A stretch of 64,000 bases of DNA, taken from NCBI RefSeq assembly GCF_000527175.1, contig NZ_AZUR01000001.1, positions 591,010 through 655,009 of the forward strand, given 5' to 3'. The notes below the pieces were generated by a model. That model did no database searches. It was not told the DNA's origin and saw only the letters and a program-made list of their open reading frames with translations. Of this stretch, positions 55,604 through 64,000 are shown piece after piece (within the stretch, counting starts at the first letter, position 1; every line of letters begins with the position of its first letter). Both the position numbers and the translations under genes were made by a program. This DNA comes from Pseudogulbenkiania sp. MAI-1 (GTDB lineage: Bacteria; Pseudomonadota; Gammaproteobacteria; Burkholderiales; Chromobacteriaceae).

Positions 55604-56041
55604 TCAGTGCCCGCCAGGCGTGCAGCTGTGGTCCTCAAAGTAGGCGATCGGCCCGGCGCTGGTGAGACCGATATGAAAGCAGGACTCTTCCGGAAACACG
55701 ACGCCGGGGTGTTCTGCTGCCCGCACGATTTCAAACAGTACTTCCACCTCCTTGAATTTCTTGGCTATTGTGCTGTTCCCACGCAGCCATGCCCGGATGG
55801 CATCGGCTTGCGGATGCTGGCTTTCCAGTTCCAATTCTCCTTCCGGGCGGCTCACCAGGCTGAGTGCCGGCGGAATGGTGATGGCGCGGTCCCCCAGCTG
55901 CTGCTGTGCCAGGGTGGCGAACCGGGTGAGTTGCTTGCTGGCGCGTCCGCGGATGGCGGTCAACGAGACCGCTTCTCCCGCTTCGGTTTGACCGAACAAT
56001 CTGACCAGCCCCGGGTTGGCCACTGCACTTTCCGACTGCAT
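55604..56041 (-). CDS. Hypothetical protein, 145 residues
   Basis: ATG at 56041 follows AAGGAGAG with good spacing, and a terminator closes the gene, so it is very likely expressed. The protein has no signal peptide or membrane helix and is of mixed composition, with a central acidic/basic helical part (KKFKEVEVLFEIVRAAEHP) and a C-terminus holding two Cys and several His (EESCFHIGLTSAG, EDHSCTPGGH) that might bind metal. I do not recognise the family. It sits between aceK and mutS on the minus strand. Confidence 0.75.
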   Translation of the reverse strand: MQSESAVANPGLVRLFGQTEAGEAVSLTAIRGRASKQLTRFATLAQQQLGDRAITIPPALSLVSRPEGELELESQHPQADAIRAWLRGNSTIAKKFKEVEVLFEIVRAAEHPGVVFPEESCFHIGLTSAGPIAYFEDHSCTPGGH

Positions 56042-56109
56042 TATGTCGCTCTCCTTTACAAGTGGTGTATCCGCTTTTCATTGTAGGCAAGCCCCCCGGT
56101 TTTGCTTGC

Positions 56110-58656
56110 TCAATTAGCCATTATTTTCAATGCATAGAGCAGGTCGAGGGCTTGGCGTGGAGTCAGTTCGTCGGGCTGCAGTTCGGCCAGCCGTTCCAGC
56201 ACCGGGTGCGGCTCGGGATCGGCGGCCGCGACGGGGAGCGGCGCGGCGAACAGGTCCGGTTGCTGGGCCGCGGCGGACTGGTTTTCCAGCTCGGCGAGAC
56301 GGCGTCGCGCCTCGCGGATCACCTTGCCCGGCACGCCGGCGAGTTGCGCCACCGCCAGGCCGTAGCTCTGACTCGCCGGGCCGTCTTCGACGTGGTGCAG
56401 GAACACGATCTTGTCCTTGTGCTCGATGGCGGAGAGGTGGACGTTGGCGACGCCGGGGTAGTCGCTGGCGAGCCGCGTGAGCTCGAAGTAGTGGGTGGCG
56501 AACAGCGTGTAGGCGCGGTTCTTTTCGATCAGCGCCTTGGCGATGGCCCAGGCCAGCGCCAGCCCGTCGAAGGTCGAGGTGCCGCGGCCGACTTCGTCCA
56601 TCAGCACCAGGGATTTGTCGGTGGCGTTGTTGAGGATGTTGGCGGTCTCGGTCATTTCTACCATGAAGGTGGAGCGGCCGCCGGCCAGGTCGTCGGAGGC
56701 GCCGATGCGGGTGAAGATGCGGTCGATCGGGCCCAGCACGGCGGAATCGGCCGGCACGAACGAGCCGACGTGCGCCATCAGCGTGATCAGCGCGGTCTGG
56801 CGCATGTAGGTGGATTTACCGCCCATGTTCGGGCCGGTGATCAGGAGCAGCTTGCGGCTGTCGGCGAGGCAGGTGTCGTTGGCGATGAAGCGCTCGACCT
56901 CGGCCTCGACCACCGGGTGGCGGCCCTCGACGATGTCCAGCCGCACGTCGTCGACGAATTCCGGTTCGACATAGTTGCGGGTCTCGGCGTGGCGGGCGAA
57001 GGCGGCCAGCACGTCGAGCGTGGCGACCGCCTGGGCGATCAGCTGCAGCTCGGCGATGTGCGGGGCGAGTTCGTCGAGCAGGGTCTCGTAGAGCTGCTTT
57101 TCCAGCGCCAGGGCGCGGTCCTGTGCCGACAATGCCTTGTCTTCGAATTCCTTCAGTTCCGGCGTGATGTAGCGCTCGGCGTTTTTGAGCGTCTGGCGCC
57201 GGCGGTAGTCGTCCGGCACCTTGTCGCCTTGCGCCTTGCTGACTTCGATGTAGAAGCCGTGCACGCGGTTGAATTCGACTTTCAGCGAGGGAATGCCGGT
57301 GCGTTCCTTCTCGCGGGCTTCGAGCTGCAGCAGGAATTCGCCGCAGTTGGTCTGGATGGCGCGCAACTCGTCGAGGGTGGGGGAGTGGCCGTGGTTGATC
57401 ACGCCGCCGTCGCGCAGGAAGGTGGCGGGTTCGGGCAGGATGGTACGGCTGAGCAGGTCGGCCACCGGACTGTCGGCCGGCAGCAGCACGGCGAGCTGGC
57501 GCAGCAGCGGGCTGTCGAGTTGTTCGGCCAGGCCTTTCACCTCGGTCAGCGCCTTGAGCGAGTCGCGCAGCGCGGCGAGGTCGCGCGGGCGTGCCGAGCG
57601 CAGCGCCACGCGTGAGGTGATGCGTTCGATGTCGGCCACTTCGGCGAGCTGCTCGGCAACGTCTCCGTGCCGTGCCAGCAGCGCGCGCACCGCGCCCAGG
57701 CGCTCGCGGATCTTGCCGTGGCGGCGCAGCGGGTGGTGCAGCCAGTGGCGCAGCAGGCGGCTGCCCATGCTGGTGGCGCAGCAGTCGAGCAGGGAGCTCA
57801 GCGTCGGGCTCGGTTCGCCGCGGATGGTTTCGGTCAGTTCCAGGTTGCGGCGCGTGGCGGCGTCCATGCGGATCAGGTCGCTCTCGTCTTCGACCGAGAG
57901 GCTGGCGATGTGGGCGGGGTTCACGCCCTGGGTCGACTTGACGTAGCCCAGCAGGGCACCGGCGGCGCCGATCGCCACGGTCAGTTCTTCGGCGCCGAAA
58001 CCGGCGAGGTCGCGCGTGCCGAAGTGGCGCGTCAGCGTCTCCTGGCCGGATTGCTGGTCGAACTGCCAGGCCGGCAGCTTCTTCTTGGGGATCGACAACT
58101 GTTCCAGCAGACCGACCTGGCTCTCGTCCGGCAGCAGCAGTTCGGCGGGCTTCAAGCGTTCCAACTCGCTGGCGAGCTCGTCGACGCTGGTTTCCATCAC
58201 CTTGAATTCGCCGCTCGCCAGCGACAGCCAGGCGAGCCCCAGCCTGCCGCGCACGCTGTGGAGGGCGAGCACCAGGTTGTCGCGCTTGTCGTCGAGCAGC
58301 GCCGAGTCGGTCAGTGTGCCGGGGGTGACGATGCGTACCACCTTGCGTTCCACCGGCCCCTTGGCGAGCGCCGGGTCACCGATCTGTTCGGCGATGGCCA
58401 CCGATTCGCCCAGCTTCACCAGCCGCGCCAGATAGCCCTCGGCGGCATGATAGGGCACGCCGGCCATCTTGATCGGGGTGCCGGCCGAGGCGCCGCGCGT
58501 GGTCAGCGTGATGTCCAGCAGCCGTGCCGCCTTTTCGGCGTCTTCATAGAACAGTTCGTAGAAGTCCCCCATGCGGTAGAACACCAGTTTGTCCGGGTGT
58601 TCGCGCTTGATGGCGAGGTACTGCTGCATCATCGGGGTGTGCTGGGGTGTGGTCAT
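56110..58656 (-). CDS. mutS: DNA mismatch repair protein MutS
   Basis: An 848-residue MutS. The mismatch-reading motif is YRMGDFYELFYEDA near residue 30, Walker A is ITGPNMGGKSTYMRQ, and VLMDEVGRGTSTFDGLALAW with LFATHYFELT completes the ATPase. The C-terminal tail ends DELTPRQALDLLYALK, the tetramerisation segment. ATG at 58656 (MTTPQHTPMMQQYLAIK) fits the family N-terminus; the open frame continues upstream only because GC-rich antisense DNA lacks stops. It is divergent from the GbsR/cio operon. Confidence 0.97.
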   Translation of the reverse strand: MTTPQHTPMMQQYLAIKREHPDKLVFYRMGDFYELFYEDAEKAARLLDITLTTRGASAGTPIKMAGVPYHAAEGYLARLVKLGESVAIAEQIGDPALAKGPVERKVVRIVTPGTLTDSALLDDKRDNLVLALHSVRGRLGLAWLSLASGEFKVMETSVDELASELERLKPAELLLPDESQVGLLEQLSIPKKKLPAWQFDQQSGQETLTRHFGTRDLAGFGAEELTVAIGAAGALLGYVKSTQGVNPAHIASLSVEDESDLIRMDAATRRNLELTETIRGEPSPTLSSLLDCCATSMGSRLLRHWLHHPLRRHGKIRERLGAVRALLARHGDVAEQLAEVADIERITSRVALRSARPRDLAALRDSLKALTEVKGLAEQLDSPLLRQLAVLLPADSPVADLLSRTILPEPATFLRDGGVINHGHSPTLDELRAIQTNCGEFLLQLEAREKERTGIPSLKVEFNRVHGFYIEVSKAQGDKVPDDYRRRQTLKNAERYITPELKEFEDKALSAQDRALALEKQLYETLLDELAPHIAELQLIAQAVATLDVLAAFARHAETRNYVEPEFVDDVRLDIVEGRHPVVEAEVERFIANDTCLADSRKLLLITGPNMGGKSTYMRQTALITLMAHVGSFVPADSAVLGPIDRIFTRIGASDDLAGGRSTFMVEMTETANILNNATDKSLVLMDEVGRGTSTFDGLALAWAIAKALIEKNRAYTLFATHYFELTRLASDYPGVANVHLSAIEHKDKIVFLHHVEDGPASQSYGLAVAQLAGVPGKVIREARRRLAELENQSAAAQQPDLFAAPLPVAAADPEPHPVLERLAELQPDELTPRQALDLLYALKIMAN

Positions 58657-58828
58657 GCCAAGTCCGTGGAGAATCTGGGAGATGACGGCCGCATGGGGCG
58701 TCCGCTGGATAAAAACGGCCATTTTACCGCAGTTGTCGCCGCTTCCTGTAGGTGGCGCGGGCAGGGACGGATCGGGTGCGGCCTTTAGCTGCAACGAGGG
58801 CTGGTTGCAAGTAAAAAGCCATCGGTCT

Positions 58829-58842
58829 ATGATCTGTATCAA
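58829..58842. promoter_or_regulatory. Predicted FNR/ANR box before the cio operon
   Basis: ATGAT-CTGT-ATCAA matches the FNR consensus TTGAT-N4-ATCAA at nine of ten positions. It lies 37 bases before the regulator start. In Pseudomonas the ANR protein represses cioAB at low oxygen, so an equivalent control is plausible here. Confidence 0.55.
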
Positions 58843-58844
58843 AC

Positions 58845-58862
58845 TTTCAGAAATTACTGAAA
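58845..58862. promoter_or_regulatory. 18-bp dyad, candidate operator of the GbsR/MarR regulator
   Basis: TTTCAG and CTGAAA flank an A/T-rich 6-base centre, 16 bases before the regulator ATG and 2 bases after the FNR-like box. Position and symmetry fit an autoregulatory winged-helix dimer site. Confidence 0.45.
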
Positions 58863-58878
58863 ATCCGAGAAGGAAAAA

Positions 58879-59448
58879 ATGAACCTGCCACCCCTGACCC
58901 AATCCTTCGTGCTGCATTTCGGTGAAATGGGCAGCCACTGGGGCATCAACCGCACCGTCGGCCAGATCTATGCCCTGCTGTACGTCTCGTCCAAGCCGCT
59001 CAACGCCGACGATATCGTCGAGGCCATCGGCTGTTCGCGCTCCAATACCAGCATGGCGCTGAAGGAGCTGCAGGCCTGGCGTCTGGTCAAGCTGCAGCAC
59101 CTGCCGGGCGACCGGCGCGAGTACTTTTCCACCCCGGACGACGTGTGGGCGATCTTCAAGACCCTGGCCGAGGAGCGCCAGAAGCGCGAGGTGGAGCCCA
59201 CGCTCACCATGCTGCGCGGCGCCATCATGGAGACGCCGAGCTGCGAGGACGAGCGCCACGCCCAGGTGCGCATGAAGGAGATGTACCAGCTCATCGAACT
59301 GGTGACGAAGTGGTTTGCCGACATCCGCGACATGGACGTCGAAACCCTGCAGCGCTTGATGAAGCTGGGGGCGCAGGTGCAGAAGATACTGCAGTTCACC
59401 CAGAGCCTGGGGCGGCTGACCGGGCGCGACGACGGCAAGGAGGAGTGA
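58879..59448 (+). CDS. GbsR/MarR-family transcriptional regulator
   Basis: A 189-residue winged-helix protein. GINRTVGQIYALLYVSSKPL, LNADDIVEAIGCSRSNTSMA and LKELQAWRLVKLQHLPGDRR form the DNA-binding domain of the GbsR-like family, followed by a helical dimerisation region. ATG at 58879 follows GAGAAGG. It precedes cioA by three bases, so it is the first gene of that operon and probably controls it in response to an unknown signal. Confidence 0.9.
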   Translation: MNLPPLTQSFVLHFGEMGSHWGINRTVGQIYALLYVSSKPLNADDIVEAIGCSRSNTSMALKELQAWRLVKLQHLPGDRREYFSTPDDVWAIFKTLAEERQKREVEPTLTMLRGAIMETPSCEDERHAQVRMKEMYQLIELVTKWFADIRDMDVETLQRLMKLGAQVQKILQFTQSLGRLTGRDDGKEE

Positions 59449-59451
59449 GTC

Positions 59452-60794
<1,343 letters not shown>

Positions 60795-60798
<4 letters not shown>

Positions 60799-61805
60799 AC
60801 GCGGAACTGTGGTTGCCGGCCGTCTTCGCCGGCCTGATGGCGATTTCGCTCTTGGCCTACGTCATCCTGGATGGCTACGACCTGGGGGTGGGCATCCTGC
60901 TGCCGCTGGGCTCGGCCGCCGAGCGCGACACCATGATCGCCAGCATCGGGCCGTTCTGGGACGCCAACGAAACCTGGCTGGTGCTGGGGGTGGGGCTGTT
61001 GCTGGTGGCCTTCCCGCTGGCGCACGGCATCATCCTGGGCGAGCTCTACCTGCCGGTGGCGCTGATGCTGCTCGGCCTGATCCTGCGCGGCGTGGCGTTC
61101 GACTTCCGCGTCAAGGCGCGTGACCCGCACCAGCCGTGGTGGAATGCGGCCTTCGCCGCGGGTTCGCTGCTGGCGGCGCTGAGCCAGGGCGTGATGCTGG
61201 GGCGCTACCTCACCGGTTTCGCTCCGGGTGCGGCGGCGTGGGGCTTCGCACTGCTGGCGGGGGCCGGTCTGGCGGCGGCCTACGCCTTGCTCGGCGCCGG
61301 CTGGCTGATCATGAAAACCTGTGGGGCGCTGCAGGCGCGCGCCATCGGCTGGGCACGCTGGGCGCTCTACGGCACCGGCATGGCGGTGCTGGCCGTCTCG
61401 ATCGCCACGCCGCTGGCGAGCACGCACATCGCCGCCAAGTGGTTCGTGCTGCCGGATTTCCTGTTGCTGTTGCCGTTGCCGCTGGGCTCGCTGGCGCTGT
61501 TCGTGCTGCTCACCCTGAGCCTGCCGCGGCTGGCGCGGCGCCAGGCCGCCGGCAACGACTCCCTGTGCTGGCTGCCCTTCGCCGCGACGGTGGGCATCGT
61601 GCTGCTGTCGTTCTGGGGGCTCGCCTACAGCGTCTTTCCCGACATCGTCATCGGCCGTCTCACCCTCTGGCAGGCGGCATCGAGCCCCGAGGCGCTGCGC
61701 GTGATCCTGTGGGGCGCGGCGGTGGTGCTGCCGACCATCGTCGGCTACAGCGTGTACGCCTACCGGGTGTTCTGGGGCAAGGCGGAGGGCTTGAGTTACT
61801 CTTAG
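60795..61805 (+). CDS. cioB: Cytochrome bd-type quinol oxidase subunit II (CioB type)
   Basis: A 336-residue membrane partner of subunit I with about eight helices. YVILDGYDLGVGILLP, GPFWDANETWLVLGVG and the RGVAFDFRVKARD loop are conserved CydB features. ATG at 60795 overlaps the cioA stop and follows GGAGAAC. No cydX-like small subunit is evident after it; the next short frame resembles something else (a Cas3 remnant). Gaps after it (61,806-61,961) hold no gene I recognise. Confidence 0.93.
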
Positions 61806-61961
61806 CGATGGCCCCGACGGTGTGCAACTGAGGAGGCGTTGCGCGGTATTCGTGCAAGATGGCATGGGGCACCGCCGGACAGTATGCTGATCGGCTCATG
61901 GCTTGGCTGGCCTATTCGGGCAGCGGGGTCGTGGGCCGATTTTCTATTCCTGTTCCGGAGA

Positions 61962-62084
61962 ATGCCGATGGATGATCGCATGCCTCTCCCGTCCCCTGCT
62001 TATTGGCGCTATTGGGGCAAGACCCAGCCCGATGGCGACTACTCTCGTTCCGGGGCTAAACACAAGCTGAAGATGGGGATCTGA
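61962..62084 (+). pseudogene. cas3: Truncated type I-E cas3 (N-terminal remnant)
   Basis: A 40-codon frame with a good ribosome site (CCGGAG five bases before ATG at 61962). Residues 12-27 read PAYWRYWGKTQPDGDY, resembling the first conserved segment of type I-E Cas3 (the YWGK region before the HD nuclease motifs, compare HYWGKS in E. coli Cas3). After residue 27 the resemblance ends and the frame stops at 62084, before any HD or helicase motif. A type I-E CRISPR repeat begins 42 bases later. Cas3 is normally about 900 residues and first in the cas operon, so this looks like the left edge of a large deletion. Confidence 0.6.
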
Positions 62085-62126
62085 AGGCGGCCTCTGATTG
62101 TCACCGCCCCTCCGGGGTTCTATATG

Positions 62127-62174
62127 GTGATCCCCGCGCCAGCGGGGATGAACCGATCAACCGCCAGGACATGC
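62127..62174 (+). CRISPR. Single type I-E CRISPR repeat plus spacer fragment
   Basis: Bases 62127-62155 are a full 29-base type I-E repeat: GTGATCCCCGCGCCAGCGGG followed by GATGAACCG, with the palindromic CCCCGCG/CGCGGGG-like stem and the usual GAACCG end. The next 19 bases look like the start of a spacer, after which the IS21 end begins; no second repeat follows at the expected 32-base interval. The 42 bases before the repeat would be the leader-proximal remnant. Array function is lost unless more units lie beyond the element. Confidence 0.8.
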
Positions 62175-62234
62175 TGTCAAGCGACACGAGGATTTGACCC
62201 CCTGGCGACATCTGGAATTGACCCCCAGGGTTAA

Positions 62235-63023
62235 TCAACTAGTTGATGTAATCGGTTCGGCCGTCGCCTTCTGCAGCAGGCCGCTCCGTCGTTTGTCGCG
62301 TAGCCGGTAACTATCTCCCCGGATCGTGACCACCTGGCTGTGATGCAGCAGCCGATCCAGGATGGCCGTTGCCGCCACTGCGTCACCAAACACTTGGCCC
62401 CATTCCCCCACCGGGCGGTTGCTGGTGATCAGTAGGCTTGCCCGCTCATAGCGCCGCGAGACCAGCTGGAAGAACAGGTGCGCTGCAGCCGGCTCCAGCG
62501 GCAGGTAGCTCAATTCATCGACGATCAGCAGCTTGGGTTTCGATAGCTGCAACAGCTTCTCCTCCAAGCGCCCATCGGCATGCGCCTTCGTCAGTCCAGC
62601 CATCAGCGACGCAGCAGAACTGAACAGCACCGTGTAACCCCGCTCTACCGCCTCACGCCCGAGTGCTACCGCCAAATGCGTCTTGCCGACTCCGGGCGGT
62701 CCCAGCAGCAACAACGCTTGACCGTGGCCAATCCAGCGCCCGGTGGCCAAATCCCGGACCTGGCCGGGATCAATCGACGGCTGCGCATCGAAGTCGAAGC
62801 CCTCCAGCGTGCGTACACAGGGGAATCGAGCCAGCTTCATCCCCATCTGGATGCGTCGCGTATCGCGCCGGGCCACCTCTCGCTCGGCCAGGAACAGCAG
62901 CGCTTCGCGCAGTGTCATTTGGGCACGGCTCGCTTCGTCCAGCAGGCTATCCAGCTGATCCCGGATCGCCGTCAAGTGCAGCCGGGTCAACAGTTCTTCC
63001 AGTCGGTCGGGTTCGATCATCAC
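62235..63023 (-). CDS. istB: IS21 helper ATPase IstB
   Basis: A 262-residue AAA+ protein that helps IstA choose and bend target DNA. Walker A is LLLGPPGVGKTHLAVALG, Walker B is LLIVDELSYLPLEP, and SRRYERASLLITSNRPVGEW is the sensor region; together these define IstB. Its ATG overlaps the istA stop. It appears intact. Confidence 0.95.
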   Translation of the reverse strand: MMIEPDRLEELLTRLHLTAIRDQLDSLLDEASRAQMTLREALLFLAEREVARRDTRRIQMGMKLARFPCVRTLEGFDFDAQPSIDPGQVRDLATGRWIGHGQALLLLGPPGVGKTHLAVALGREAVERGYTVLFSSAASLMAGLTKAHADGRLEEKLLQLSKPKLLIVDELSYLPLEPAAAHLFFQLVSRRYERASLLITSNRPVGEWGQVFGDAVAATAILDRLLHHSQVVTIRGDSYRLRDKRRSGLLQKATAEPITSTS

Positions 63024-64000
63024 CAGCCCCCTCCGACCAATTCCTCATACTCTGCCAGCGGGCGCAGCAAAGCGCCGCCGTGTGGCGGGACCGGCTCGGA
63101 TAGCGGCGGCACGACCCCAAGCAGATGGGCGCGGTCAATTTGCCGTCCGCGACTGCCGGCCAACTCGGCGTGATGCGCTACTTCCTGGCCGGCGTAATGG
63201 ACCGTCACCGTGCCTGCTCGTACAGCGACCGTGACCATCTCGCCGATCAGCCGCCAGGGCACGCTGTAGGCATTAGTATCGAGCTCGACACAGCCTTCGG
63301 CATTGACGCGACGGATCAGCTCCCGCACTTGCAGGAACGGCACTATGCCGGCAACAGGACGCAGATGCGGACGTTCGCCGTCGAACCGCTCCTTGGGCGC
63401 CATGCCGGTCGTCCCGTGGATGCGGGTATCGGCCACCTCCCGCTGCCAGCGGGTCAAGTGAGCCTCCAATGCGGCCCAGCTCTCGAATGTGTAACCGGCG
63501 ATAGCATTCTTCTTCACATAGCCAACGCCGTTCTCGGTCTTGCCCTTGGTGCGCGCACGGAACGGCGCGCAGGCCTTCACGCGCACATCCCAATGCCGGC
63601 AGAACGCCTCGAAGCGGCTGTTGAAGCGGACCTGCCGGGTCTGCATGTCGTGCTCGACCACGAGGGCCTTGGCGTTATCGATCAGCAGAGTCTGCACCCG
63701 TCCACCGAAGTGCTCGAACGCCGCTTCGATACCGCCAAACCAAGCACTCTGCCGTTCGTGACGGAATGGGCAAACAAAGCCACGGCGCGAGTAGCCAAGC
63801 GTCGCCACGAACAGGTACACACGCACCAGTTCGCCACCGATCTGGATGCGCACTTGGCCGAAGTCGATCTGCATCTGCTCGCCAGGAGCAGTCTCGAACC
63901 GGATCGTCGCTCGCCGGCTGGCTTCAAGCTCCTGCCGATATGGCCGGCAGGCGCGTTCAACGGTGCGCAGGCTGGTGGCAATACCGTGTTCCTTAGCCAG
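63020..64000 (-). CDS. istA: IS21 transposase IstA, 5' part beyond window
   Basis: The C-terminal 326 residues are visible and open to base 64000. The DDE catalytic core is complete: Asp in MQIDFGQV, Asp in TLLIDNAKALV and Glu in RTKGKTENGVGYVK. VPWRLIGEMVTVAVRAGTV near the end is the C-terminal barrel. The N-terminal helix-turn-helix lies outside. No frameshift is seen, so the element may be active. Confidence 0.93.
   Translation of the reverse strand: MAKEHGIATSLRTVERACRPYRQELEASRRATIRFETAPGEQMQIDFGQVRIQIGGELVRVYLFVATLGYSRRGFVCPFRHERQSAWFGGIEAAFEHFGGRVQTLLIDNAKALVVEHDMQTRQVRFNSRFEAFCRHWDVRVKACAPFRARTKGKTENGVGYVKKNAIAGYTFESWAALEAHLTRWQREVADTRIHGTTGMAPKERFDGERPHLRPVAGIVPFLQVRELIRRVNAEGCVELDTNAYSVPWRLIGEMVTVAVRAGTVTVHYAGQEVAHHAELAGSRGRQIDRAHLLGVVPPLSEPVPPHGGALLRPLAEYEELVGGGW

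Larger units (their letters stand above)
62175..64000 (-). mobile_element. IS21-family insertion sequence (one end visible)
   Basis: The element carries istB and istA reading leftwards and extends past the window. Its visible end probably begins at TGTCAAGCGACACGAG (62175), since IS21 members end in TG...CA. Two copies of a GA(A/T)TTGACCCCC-like terminal subrepeat (near 62192 and 62216) support this, as such repeats are typical for the transposase. The exact boundary and target duplication cannot be confirmed without the other end. Confidence 0.8.

Noticed and set aside
61839..61961. The 41 codons in frame upstream of the cas3 remnant as a cydX-like small oxidase subunit
   Set aside because: No CydX-type sequence is present and the ribosome site is at 61955 before ATG 61962, so the upstream part is probably untranslated.

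Overview
The window is about 64 kb of GC-rich, gene-dense chromosome. It looks like a betaproteobacterium of the order Neisseriales, most likely Chromobacteriaceae (Chromobacterium, Pseudogulbenkiania or Vogesella relatives). Supporting signs are lpxL divergent from metK, an SAH riboswitch before ahcY, a compact phenylalanine hydroxylase of the Chromobacterium type, surE-pcm-nlpD-rpoS, a monomeric isocitrate dehydrogenase beside the dimeric one, and cioAB-type oxidase genes. The placement is inference from gene content; no database was searched.

Layout. 1-4.8 kb: a lipid A acyltransferase (partial), then the methyl cycle genes metK, SAH riboswitch-ahcY and metF. 4.8-8.2 kb (minus): an Lrp regulator, a periplasmic binding protein and a membrane diguanylate cyclase in one tight run. 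8.4-13.5 kb: a full phenylalanine/tyrosine degradation route (phhA, hpd, hmgA, a fumarylacetoacetase, maiA), interrupted by a 123-bp near-palindromic element. 13.6-22.6 kb: two tRNA-Phe genes, a dicarboxylate symporter, a THUMP methyltransferase with a long repeat-rich N-terminus, mutY, relA, a candidate small RNA, and rplM-rpsI. 22.6-33.4 kb: argC, erpA (with an IscR-like site), an orphan cheR, dadA, a truncated globin, folB, plsY, a histone-deacetylase-like hydrolase and a moxR-DUF58-transglutaminase operon. 33.4-38.0 kb (minus): nadA, then surE-pcm-nlpD-rpoS. 38.2-48.5 kb: a cation diffusion facilitator overlapping a Pat-type acetyltransferase, rpsP-rimM-trmD-rplS, ogt-xerD, clpS-clpA and a cold-shock gene. 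48.6-58.7 kb: two different NADP isocitrate dehydrogenases, rluE, the isocitrate dehydrogenase kinase/phosphatase aceK, a hypothetical gene and mutS. 58.8-61.8 kb: a GbsR/MarR-type regulator and the CioAB oxidase, with an FNR-type box upstream.

The right end is the accessory part. After cioB there is a 40-codon frame that resembles the N-terminus of a type I-E Cas3. It is followed at once by one perfect 29-bp type I-E CRISPR repeat, a spacer fragment, and an IS21-family element (istB and partial istA) that runs off the window. This reads as the scar of a deleted CRISPR-Cas system. Elsewhere the window is mostly conserved core genome; its interest there lies in regulation: the SAH riboswitch, the candidate CU-rich sRNA after relA, the IscR-like and FNR-like sites, and the tuning of the isocitrate branch point.
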